A DNA stretch of 64,000 bases from Cyclina sinensis (Eukaryota; Mollusca; Bivalvia; Venerida; Veneridae): assembly GCA_012932295.1 (NCBI GenBank), contig JAAONU010000001.1, positions 50,751,134-50,815,133 of the forward strand, written 5' to 3'. Below, one piece after another: positions 46,063-56,457 of this stretch (its first letter is position 1; every line of letters begins with the position of its first letter). A program made the position numbers and the translations under genes. The notes beneath the pieces are model-generated. The model did not search any database. It was not told the origin of the DNA and saw only the letters and a list, made by a program, of their open reading frames with translations.

Positions 46063-48051
46063 AACAAGAGGGCCATGATGGCCCTGAATCGCTCACTTGA
46101 TAGACCATGAAACGATATTGTAGACATAATGAGGAGAGAATTGGTGAAAGAAGGGCATGTGTCCACACTTGCTGATTGGTGAAGTTTTAACTTTACATGA
46201 ACTGTTTTAATAATTTCCAGTTTACCTCATTTCGTCTAGATGATAAATACATGGAAAATGTTAACATTTCAAAGTCATTAGACTTTCGATACATTTTTTT
46301 TTTCTTTGTAAGTTAACATGAAACTATTGTATGAAGTACAAATTGAAATATGGATATCTGAAACAGGTGTAATGTTTTCATTTTGGCTGAAGGTAGTTTC
46401 CTTCAGAAATGTACAGTCTAGAAGTGACTTTTGTGTTAGGGTATATGCTATTTTGAGACAGTATTTAAGTTACATAATGGTATGCAGTTAACCTGTGTTG
46501 GTAAATTCTGTACCAGTACAGAATTTGAGAGCACGTTATGACACACAAGATAGGTGATCCACAGACCATGGACTGTACGTACTGAACTCAGCAGTTGGGA
46601 AGACCGAAGCAAACTTTGCAGACTAAGATCAGATGGCTATATAAACTATATATAAAATGAATTGACTATGGGGCGGGGTCAATTTGACCCCGGGGATCAT
46701 GATTTGAGCAAACTTGGTTAAGGTCTACTAGGTCATGCTACATGCAAAATTTCTAAGCTCTAGGCTTTCTGGTTCTGGAGTAGAAGATTTTTTGAAGTTT
46801 TTCCTATATAAACTCTATATAAAATCAACTGACCCCCAGGCGGGGTCAATTTGACCCCGGGGATCATGATTTGAGCAAACTTGGTAGAAGTCTACTAGTT
46901 AATGCTACATGCAAAATATCTAAGCTCCAGGCCTGCAGTTCTGGAGAAGAAGATTTTTGAAGTTTTTCCTATATAAACTATATATAAAATGAATTGACTA
47001 TGGGGCGGGGTCAATTTGACCCCGGGGATCATGATTTAAGCAAACTTGGTAAAGGTCTACTAGGTAATGCTACATGCAAAATATCTAAGCTCCAGGCTTT
47101 GTGGTTCTGGAGAAGAAGATTTTTGAAGTTTTTCCTATATAAACTCTATATAAAATCAATTGACCCCCGGGCGGGGTCAACTTGACCCCGGGGATCATGA
47201 TTTGAGCAAACTTGGTAGAAGTCTACTAGGTAATGCTACATGCAAAATATCTAAGCTCCAGGCTTTGTGGTTCTGGAGAAGAAGATTTTTGAAGTTTTTC
47301 CTATATAAACTCTATATAAAATCAATTGACCCCCGGGGCGGGGTCAATCTGACCCCGGGGATCATGATTTGAGCAAACTTGGTTAAGGTCTACTTGGTTA
47401 TGCTACATGCAAAATATCTAAGCTCTAGCCTTTGTGGTTCTGGAGAAGAAGATTTTTGAAGTTTTTCCTATATAAACTCTATATAAAATTAACTGACCCC
47501 CGGGCGGGATCAACTTGACCCCGGGGATCATGATTTGAGCAAACTTGGTAGAAGTCTACTAGTTAATGCTACATGCAAAATATCTAAGCGCCAGGCTTTG
47601 TGGTTCTGGAGAAGAAGATTTTTGAAGTTTTTCCTATATAAATTCTAAGTAAAATCTATTTACCCCCGGGGCTGAACCAGTTTGACCCCGGAAGTCATGA
47701 TTTGAGCAAACTTGACAGAGGTCCCCTAGATGATGCTTCATACCAAATATGAAAGCTCTGGGCCTTGTTATTTCAGACAAGAAGATTTTTGAAATTTCCA
47801 TTTTAAAAACACCTTTTAGGGCCTCACAGCCATATTGTGCATTGGACCGGAACCATTTGAGCAAACTTGGTAAAGGGACATCTAAGGACCATTAGTATGA
47901 AGTTATTTTAAAATTGGGCCAGGGGTTTAGGAGGAGATGTCATTTAAAGAAAATGTTGACGACGGACGACGGACGACGGACGGACGACGGACGCCGGACA
48001 CAAGGGTATCCTAATAGCTCACTCTGTCACTGCGTGACAGGTGAGCTAAAA
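46063..48051 (-). mobile_element. RC-A element with seven homogeneous 166-bp units
   Basis: The left end GGGCCATGATGGCCC is followed by CGCTCACTTGA, then about 500 bp unique to this copy, then seven units near 46673, 46841, 47006, 47172, 47338, 47505 and 47670 (landmarks CGGGGTCAATTTGACCCCGG and GCTACATGCAAAATATC). The middle five are very similar, implying recent array expansion. The right end has GACGACGGACGACGGACGG and hairpin CTGTCACTGCGTGACAG, then GTGAGCTAAAAA. A roughly 70-bp sequence follows the right end and also precedes the left end. Confidence 0.85.
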
Positions 48052-48358
48052 ATAGGAGTTTCTGTCCCCAATACTGTTAAAAAACAAAGGCTCTAAACTT
48101 GGTTCAGTTTAGAATTCTTTCCTTTACATCCAGCTTCATACCTCAGCTACTCATCTGTGAAAGTTTCAAGCAAATCCTGTTAAGGATGAATGAAGAGTTT
48201 GACACACAAGATTTCAGGACATACAAATGCCTATCTTCAGATCTTGGGTTATTTTCTTGAGTAATTTCTAAATGCGCCATTAAAGGGGAATAAGGCAAGA
48301 CAGATAGTCAAATAGATAATTGTTTACCTACAATATAATATTCATAATTGTAACTTAC

Positions 48359-48404
48359 GCTTGCAGCTCTTCATGTAATTTTGGTTCTTGCTGTACACAC
48401 CAAT
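48359..48404 (-). CDS. Host gene internal micro-exon (46 nt)
   Basis: The minus-strand acceptor is GCTTTTGTAG just above 48404 and the donor GTAAGTTAC starts at 48358. It starts with the last two bases of a codon and encodes WCVQQEPKLHEELQ, leaving two bases (GC) that are completed exactly by the first base of the 23313-23418 exon. Short exons alone are weak evidence; the phase match, strong donor and coherent charged protein make it convincing. The upstream exon must end with one base of a codon; 49294-49328 is one option. Confidence 0.7.
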
Positions 48405-49293
48405 CTACAAAAGCAAATAAGAAATATATATTCAATTCTTACATGCTAGCACAGTAGATTTTACATTATATATGTATGAAAGTTATTATCTTACTTTACG
48501 ATTTGCGATTAATTTTGTGTTTTCTTGTTAGTGGTTTTGAGGTAAAAATCTACCACTGACATTAGATTTTTTCAAAAAAACAGGGCTCCTTTCATAAGCG
48601 TTTTTAAAGTAATTTAGAGGTGTATTATGTAATAAAAATTGTTTTCATGTGCAAAAATATTTTTTCCAATCAACTGTGAAAAGAGTTTTTCTTTTTTATT
48701 CCAATATTAGAAAATATTGCTAGTTAAATTTGAGCATTTTTTTTATAAATGACACCATTTTTTCAGACATAATTTTACTATAAACCATACTGATTTCGCA
48801 GCTTATTTCAGACTAGGACACAAACTCTTAACAAATGTCTATCTTTTTTTCTTTAAGTTGAATAATTTTAAAAGTTAACCATGTTTTTATAATTTCAATT
48901 CATGCTTTTGTTGTATTTTTGAGAAGCATCAATGTTGTCATTTTTTGCTGAATGTTTTAGTAAATTTTCTCAGTATCTTGTCATACAGGTAGCTTGATAT
49001 TTTATCACTGATTAATTGGGCTAGATTTTAATTTTTTTTTGCAACTCCAAAGACTTAAATGGTTTTTATAGCTGTTCTGGACATATGGGCTAAATCCTAG
49101 GAGTGCTCAAAACAAAGATACTTCAAATTTGGAGTTGTGTTTCTACATTTGTCAGGATAATTTGAAAGACCCCGTTTTGCATCACTAAGTATGTTGATTA
49201 TAGTGTTTATATTATTTCATTTCCACATAACTCCCCATAGGAGCCTCACAGAGATGACGCAGCGTACATCCTTACTCATCAGAACAAGGCTAC
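48405..49293. other. Unique AT-rich sequence, probably intron
   Basis: T-rich patches near 48660-48900 and 49030. No repeat family seen. Confidence 0.4.
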
Positions 49294-49328
49294 CTCGAAG
49301 GTTTATCAGTCTAGTGATTTTTTCGTAG
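49294..49328 (-). CDS. Weak candidate upstream host exon (35 nt)
   Basis: A minus-strand ATTTTAG acceptor at 49330-49329 and an AG-GTAGCC donor at 49293 enclose 35 nt. Read to end with one codon base (the phase needed before 48404) it encodes YEKITRLINLR. Joined to the next exon this gives LRDWCVQQ without a stop. The exon is very short and the acceptor is moderate. An alternative is a first exon ending at about 49876 (ATG in a CACCATG context near 49950). Confidence 0.3.
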
Positions 49329-50105
49329 CTAAAATTTCAATTTTTACTTGTGTAAAGTATCACACTTTGCCTAATTTTGAAGAAAATATAAGTTTGGATT
49401 ATCAGGACACCGATCACAAAAGTTACGTTTCTTGGAAAAATTTTCAATTTTACAACAATCTCTGTGTTCTCGGCCATCGATCGTTGGCATTGTTGGGCCA
49501 GTGCCCAACATGCTTGAGCGTTTGATGGTCGATGTATAATATAAAATTTCTTCTAACTTTTGAATATGGGGAAAGATTCTTCCCGCATATATGCAATAAC
49601 TCAAGAAAATTTAAATGGTTACGTAAATTAAGTCACAAGACAGTCAGAGGACAAGCAACCAAGTTTGTGGCATGCATAAATTGTTGGATTGACTAGAAAA
49701 ACTTTATGCTGGTGTGAATCACCGTGGCGATTTCATAAATTGTTGGTGTGAATCACCGTTGCATTTATAATGAAGGTTGGTGCAAAACACCAAATAATGC
49801 CTTAGCCAAAAAATGCCACATTATTATTATTATTATAACGCACACTGACAGTCACATGGTTGCTTCAGATTAACCATGGAATTGGCCGAGAGCCAGGGCT
49901 AAAGTGACTGTAGCTGTGGGGTCAGTGATGCGCAAACCGGAAATGGTGAACATGGTGGACACCAGTCTTCACGAATAACTTTTGGAAGCACTGGACATTC
50001 GGACCAGCCAAGGCAATAATCTGACTGGACCGAATGACACTTAACTGGACCGAATAATAGCTGTGAACAATGCTATAAAACAATAAGACTATGTTTTGAA
50101 GTAGA
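49329..50105. other. Unique sequence around possible gene 5' region
   Basis: It contains a small palindrome TTGGGCCAGTGCCCAA at 49492-49507 and a (TTA)n run at about 49822-49836. The minus open frame 49371-49604 has no splice or homology support. Confidence 0.4.
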
Positions 50106-50255
50106 ACTTGTCACCACAATGTTAAAAATAATATTAATTATACTTTGAACTTGCTTCATAGCCTAACAATAGTATTGTAAACTTGTCACCACAATGTTAA
50201 AAATAATATTAATTATACTTTGAACATGTTTCATAGCCTAACAATAGTATTGTTT
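50106..50255 (+). repeat. 75-bp tandem duplication
   Basis: ACTTGTCACCACAATGTTAA recurs at 50106 and 50181, and both copies end with TAACAATAGTATTGT. They differ at only a few positions, so the duplication is fairly recent. Confidence 0.9.
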
Positions 50256-52294
50256 AGTGAAAATAATAGTATTCAAGGGTTTTTGCCTCTTCTACGCCGT
50301 TTACAGGCGTCTTCCCCGTAGGAAAATTCCTTAAAATCATAGTTTTCCCCTAAAATTCAATTTACATCAGTTCAGTTTTTTCTTCCCCCGTCTGCAAAAA
50401 GACACTGCATTAATTTTCCCCAAATTTAAGGGAAGGTCAATTCTCCAACCTGTGAAAAAAGCTCTGGTATAATTGATTCATTTGTACATGACACTGTCAG
50501 TACAGTTAAACTTTTTACCAGATTTTTATCTCAACTTTTTTTCCCAACTTCTGAAAATGCCATATATACATATACATATATATGTCACCATTTATTACCC
50601 CTGGTATATATTCCGTACGACTACATCATGTACAATGGTCGATAAATGAGTGTAATTGAATGGATCGGATGTCACTTTCCGAAAATGTATACATGCATGT
50701 AAAAAAAGAAAAAAAAACAGGAAACCGGAACAGAGTTATTTTATGAAACAGAATAATGAAAATAAGGTGTTACTTTCGGCTGGCTTTTTCTGTACGGAAA
50801 ATTGCCAGTATTATATCCTATATGTACAATTGGAGCGGGGTTAGTGTTATCCGGTATTATGTAATTCTATGTTTTGATTGGCTGTTAGAAGATCCGATTA
50901 TTGCCGAAGCATTACGTATTTTTACGATGTACTACCTGTTGAATCAATTTGCGAAGTTGTGTTATTCCGGAAATCCTCGAACAGAATGACGGACAGAATC
51001 ACGTGACTGTCTGGTAATATTGTGTAGGAACATTGAATGTTATTGTTTTGAAATCTATTAATAGTAACAAGTAACTGATAAGAGATACAGGTAACTTTTT
51101 GAAGGCTGGCAAAAATATGGCGGTTGATAAAAATGCAAAACATAGTAATTTTGTAATTACAGATACAAAGTCATTTTTCTTCACAATTCAATATTTTATA
51201 TCACTTAAAAGGTCTGTAAACTCATATTTTACATATATTAAAATGATTTTCAAAACTGTTCACTTTCTTGTTTGTAAATGGTTAAACTAAGTGCATCTAA
51301 GCTGCTGGACAGGTATAAATTAGTTTAGTTTTCTTTTTTAAAAGCAAACATTTTAAATCTGCTTATATTTTCAAAATATGAATTTAAAGAGCTTTCAAAT
51401 GATGTAAAATGATACAATGTTAATGTTTAATGTTTTTATATAATAAATTCGGCTCACTAAGAAAAAATACATCTAAAGTTAAAAATTCTGTCTGGTTCCC
51501 GGTGGTTCTTTGCTACGACAGTGACTGTTCCGCACCTGGTCTTTAATATGTTGAATTATATCAAAGTAATCAAAGCATGGTCATAGTTTATTATCATAAT
51601 TGATATTACAAGTATATATTTGCTATTCTATTCAAGCACGTTTGTTATTCTGTTCAAGCATGTTATTCCATGAAATTCATGTTATTTTGTTCCTTTACAA
51701 AACAAACACTGTTCCAGTATCATAATTATCACCATAAACATCAAGAGATATATGGAATAAAAGGTTGAACAAATATGTTGTTGTTGTTCTTCAAAAAATG
51801 GGCATTACCTTAGTTACAATTTGTCTGAACAGATAGGTCTTCAATTTAAAGATATATATTAAATTTCTTTTTATTAGCATCTGCAAACAAAATAGAGTGC
51901 TGTAGCTTAAGGTTCCTTAAAAATACAGTAAACACCGTACACTCAAATGGACTCAAGTCCATTTGAAATTTTCTTGTTCTCTTTACACCAGAAATAGCCT
52001 GGTCAATAATTAGAATAAAATATCATATTTATCTCGAAAACTAGAAAGGGAGATTATAGCCTGAGCACCGGTTATATGTAAACTAAGTACGAATGCGTTA
52101 AGTTGTAGTTGGGGTTAACGAATCGCTGTTCTATGGAGAAGAATGCATTTTTAAGAAACAATTTCTTTTTTTTTTCAAAAACACTACTTTTTACTTGTTT
52201 CTCAACTGTGTTTACTGTATTTAGTTAAAAAAAAAAGCAGCACCAATATTCACTGGACAGTCGGACTACTGATTTGTAATTTTTACTGGACCGT
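50256..52294. other. Unique AT-rich sequence, no gene supported
   Basis: Open frames at 50656-50989 and 50922-51290 show no recognisable motif or splice context. A scattered ACTGGAC/GGACCG string near 52250-52310 resembles one at 49990-50050. Possible old repeat material. Confidence 0.4.
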
Positions 52295-52302
52295 CAGTCA
52301 TT

Positions 52303-53368
52303 TTGGTGGACTGGGCCTTCGGTCCGGCATCTAAATTCGAAGACTGGGACACTCTCCTGAAACGACTGCAAACGAATTCTTTTGCATCGGCCTGGCAAGA
52401 TGTCTTTTCACCATCGGCCTCTCCGCTGAACCCAGATCAGCAACTTATTAGCAATACTAGTGATGATGACAGTTTGAGCGAAGATGAATTCCAGCAATTT
52501 TCCTGACAACAAACTACCCAAACTGACATGGCTAATAATACAAATGACAGTTTGTTCGAATTCCTCGAATAAATATTTGAAGAGCAGATGGATACGGGAG
52601 ATGCCGTGTCTGATGGGCTAGCAAAACTAGTGAACAAAGCTCTTCTACGCCAGGGAAATTCAGACCGGGAAAAACTCCAAACCCTACAAGTAAAGTACAA
52701 AAGACCAAGTAATATAGAGAACTTACAGGTCCCGAAAGTCGACAGTATTATCTGGAGTAATCTGCAGAGAGACACCAGAACATCCAATGTATTCAATCAA
52801 CGAGTAATAGGCACTATAAATCTACAAATCGTGCCAGTCTTAAAAGCTGTGGACTACATTGTACCTCACCAAAAGCAAAGATGTTGAAAACGGAGTTACC
52901 TGTCTTATGGATGCTGTTAAAATGACGTGCTTGATGGTGAAGGACAACAACACTCGTCGGGTTGAAAAGATTAAGAACGAAATTCAACCAAGATTCAAAG
53001 GCATTTGCAAGAATCAACCGTCCCCAACTCAACTATTTGGTGATAATATCCAAGAGCACATGAAGAAAATGGAAGCCTCCAAAGTTAACATCATCCAAAA
53101 TCTGACACAAAAGCCCTTTTCAAGGGAAAAAAGGAGTAGCCAGCGCACAGAATTGCTCCTCCTCTCACAACAAACAATACAAGAAACCAGTGCCACAGGG
53201 ACAATGGTACCCCAACAACAACAACATCACCAATTATCAACGGAAGAAGCAGAGCCATCAACACTATCAACAACAATACCACAAATAACTGTAGGTACAC
53301 CCATTGACTCATTACTAATAAATACAGTTGAAAATTTTTCTGCGGGAAATCAAATTCTATTTCAATAA
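52303..53368 (+). pseudogene. DIRS ORF1 (gag-like) remnant
   Basis: Three overlapping plus-strand pieces (52303-52506, 52588-52860, 52859-53368) are separated by stops and a frameshift near 52855. Signatures include LQVPKVDSIIWSNL in the middle, and RRVEKIKNEIQPRFKGIC followed by PSPTQLFGDNIQEHMKKME. These match the basic R-R-x-x-I-K-P-x-L ... LFGDD ... K pattern of ORF1 proteins in DIRS elements. The tail is Gln/Thr-rich, low complexity. It is non-functional. Confidence 0.75.
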
Positions 53369-53375
53369 TTGGAAA

Positions 53376-53881
53376 ATATTAACACAAACTAAAGGATTTT
53401 GAACACTATTTACAGTTACTCACTTGAACTTGAAAGCCCACCTTTTCAAAAAAATGATACCAAAAATCACTAACTTTTTTCCAGAAGAAAATGAAAAAAT
53501 TAAGATAGAACTTGACAGATTCCTAAAATATCATATCATTGAGGAAGCAAAGGAAGACTGCAGTAACGAATTCATTTCCAATATCTTTATAAGGCTGAAG
53601 AAAGATGGCCGTGTTAGGGTGATCCTCAATCTAAAGGCTTTTAATTAATACAAACTTCATAAATACAAGGGTTAACATACGAGAAGTGCCAGAAGAATAT
53701 TAATGCTACTGTGGCATTAATGGACTCTGGGTTTGATGGTTAATTTGACAAAATCAGTGCTTGTGCCATGCCAAAAAATCGTGTTTCTAGGATTTGTTCT
53801 ATGTTCTGTCACAATGTTAATAAGGCTTACTCCAGAAAGATGCACCGATATAATTGAAATGTGCAAAAGGGTATTAAAGGA
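53376..53881 (+). pseudogene. Reverse transcriptase remnant (DIRS), core deleted
   Basis: The first part reads LELESPPFQ, then after a frameshift IELDRFLKYHIIEEA, SNIFIRLKKDGRVRVILNLK: the fingers region (I-E-E-A ... S-x-I-F ... K-K-D-G-x-x-R-x-I-L-N-L-K). The next recognisable piece is VNLTKSVLVPCQKIVFLGF followed by VTMLIRLTPERC, which is the thumb side. The palm with the YxDD catalytic motif is missing between 53650 and 53735, so this copy cannot make active enzyme. The frame runs to CKRVLK at the RC-A junction. Confidence 0.85.
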
Positions 53882-55993
53882 AACAAGAGGGCCATGATGG
53901 CCCTGGATCGCTCACCTGAGTACTTTGGCTGTAGGTTTGCTGTTAAGCAGTATTTCATTTTTTAATTGAAAATATATAAGTGCCTACAAACCAAATATGT
54001 AAAATATCAGTCAATAAATAAAGGCTCTATGACAGAAAGTAGAAATATCTATTATAAGCTATGGTGACCTTGACCTTGACCCAGTGACCTCAAACCCTAC
54101 CCATAGGTAGAGGTCCATGCAAGGAACCTATATACTGAATATCAAAGATATTGGTCTATAACCGAAGGCTTTATGAGGTACAGTAGACAAATCTATTTTT
54201 AGCCTCCGTGACCTTAAACCTAATCCAATAATTTGAAAAAGCTTGATAAAGCTTGCTTTATGCCAAATTTTAAAATTCAAGGCCTTGTGGTTTCAGACAA
54301 GAAGATTTTTAAAGATTTCCTTTTTAACATATTAATGGCCCCTGGGGCGGGGCCAATTTTGACCCAAGGGCCAACATTTAAACAATATTGGTAAAGGTTC
54401 TTCTAAGGTCTACACCTATTTGTTTTGGAGAAAAATGATTTTTCATGATTTTCCTATATAAATCAATGTTGAACAAGAGAACCCTGGGGCGTGGCCAATT
54501 TTGACCCAGGGGACATAATTTGAACAAACATGGTAAACATCCACTAGACAATGCTACATACCAAATATCTAAGCTGTAAGCACTGAGATTTCCAGTAAGA
54601 AGATTTTTAAAGATTGCCTTTTTTACATATTAAGGGCCCCCGGGGCAGGGCCAATTTTGACCCCAGGGCCAACATATAAACAATACTGGTAAAGCTTCTT
54701 TACACAATACTCCACACAAAATATCTAAGGTCTAGTCCTATTAGTTTTGGAGAAAAATGATTTTTCATGTTTTTCCTATATAACTATATGTAAACCAAGA
54801 GAACCCTGGGGCATGGCCAATTTTAACCCAGGGAACATAATTTGAACAGACTTGGTAGACAATCACTAGACATTGCTACATACCAAATATCAAAGCTGTA
54901 GGCATTGAGGTTTCCAGTAAGAAGATTTTTAAAGATTGCCTTTTTTACATATTAAGGGCCCCTGGGGCGGGGCCAATTTTTACCCCAGGGCCAACATATA
55001 AACAATACTGGTAAAGCTTCTTTACACAATACTCCACACCAAATATCTAAGGTCTAGTCCTATTAGTTTTGGAGAAAAATGATTTTTCATGTTTTTCCTA
55101 TATAACTATATGTAAACCAAGACAACCCTGGGGCATGGCCAATTCTGACCCAGGGGACATAATTTGAACAAACTTGGTAGACATCCACTAGACAATGCTA
55201 CATACCAAATATCAAAGCTGTAGGCATTGTGGTTTGTGAGAAGAAGATTTTTAAAGATTTCCTTATTTTACATATTAAGGGCCCCTGGGGCAGGGCCAAT
55301 TTTTGACCCCAGGGCCAACATATAAACAATACTGGTAAAGGTTATCTACACAATACTCCACACCAAATATCTAAGGTCTAGTCCTATTAGTTTTGGAGAA
55401 AATGATTTTTCATGTTTTTCCTATATAACTATAAGTAAACCAAGAGAACCCTGGGGTGTGGCCAATTTTGACCCAGGGGACATAATTTGAACAAACTTGG
55501 TAGACATCCACTAGACAATGCTACATACCAAATATCAACGCTGTAGGCACTGTGGTTTCTGAGAAGAAGATTTTTAAAGATTTCCTATATAAGTCTATGT
55601 AAAAGGAAGTAACCCCTGGGACGGGGCCAATTTTGATCCCAGGGAAATAATTTGAACAATTTTTGTAGAGTTCCATTAGAGGGTGCTAAATGCCAAATAT
55701 CTAAGCTCTAGGCCTTGTGGTTTCAGACAAGAAGATTTTCAAAGTTTTTCCTTTAAGTTGCCATAGCAACCAGAGTTCTGCATGGAATCAAATTCTTTGA
55801 ACAATTTTGGTAGAGCTTCATGCAAGGAACATTTCTGTGAAGTTTTGTTGAAATTGGCCCAGTGGTTTAGGAGGAGATGTTCTTTAAAACAAAAGTTTAC
55901 GCACGCACTGACGCACGCACCGACGACGGACGACGAACATTGACTGATCACAATACCTCACCTTGTGCACTACGTGCACAGGTGAGCTAAAAA
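53882..55993 (-). mobile_element. RC-A element inserted in the DIRS reverse transcriptase/RNase H frame
   Basis: Full length: AACAAG, GGGCCATGATGGCCC, GCTCACCTGAG; the shared left 430 bp; alternating module-1 monomers (54330-55640, dimer about 322 bp); GTTGCCATAGCAACCAGAG; GACGCACGCACCGACGACGG; hairpin TTGTGCACTACGTGCACA, then GGTGAGCTAAAA. The DIRS frame reads CKRVLK before it and RVTIRLFSKLIGKLV after it. Both halves are in a consistent coding register, so boundaries can be placed within a few A residues. It is very similar to the 1118 copy. Confidence 0.9.
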
Positions 55994-56457
55994 GGGTTAC
56001 TATAAGACTGTTTTCTAAACTGATAGGGAAACTGGTAGCTGCAGGGTCCAGGGTAAAATATGCTCCTTTATTCTACAAACCTTTTGAAAAGGTGAAAGAC
56101 AGTGCATTACAAGCTCATAAGGGCAAATTTGACAGTTTTCTAACTATCCCCAGACAGTGTGAATCTATCATTAGGTGGTGGATAGATAATTTACCAGACT
56201 CTTGTAAAAGAGTCTCAAATGGTAAACCTGACCTGATACTTTTCTCAGATGCATCAGGCTCAAGATGTGGAGGATACAATGAAACAGGAAACCTAAGATT
56301 AAGCGGTGTCTGGGATTGCTTTCAGTTTGATCAAACGTTACATATTAACATACTGGAAATTAAAGCTTGTCAGTTAACTATTACATCATTTTGCAAAGAC
56401 AAGAACAATATACATGTTAGGATTTATACTGACATGTCAACCACATGTGCTTATATA
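55994..56457 (+). pseudogene. DIRS connection and RNase H domain, first part
   Basis: Uninterrupted plus-strand frame with TIRLFSKLIGKLV, then YAPLFYKPFEKVKDSAL, then the RNase H start LILFSDASGSRCGG (first catalytic Asp in SDAS), the conserved Glu in INILEIKA, and the second Asp in IYTDMSTTCAYINK. It stops exactly where RC-B enters. The order and spacing fit DIRS-type RNase H. It has no stop codon of its own, suggesting it decayed less than the RT part. Confidence 0.9.

Noticed and set aside
49371..49604. 77-codon minus frame ending CDRCPDNPNLYFLQN
   Set aside because: Considered as a host exon, but it lacks a fitting acceptor, donor and phase toward 48404.
52437..52796. 119-codon minus open frame
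   Set aside because: Antisense shadow of DIRS ORF1.
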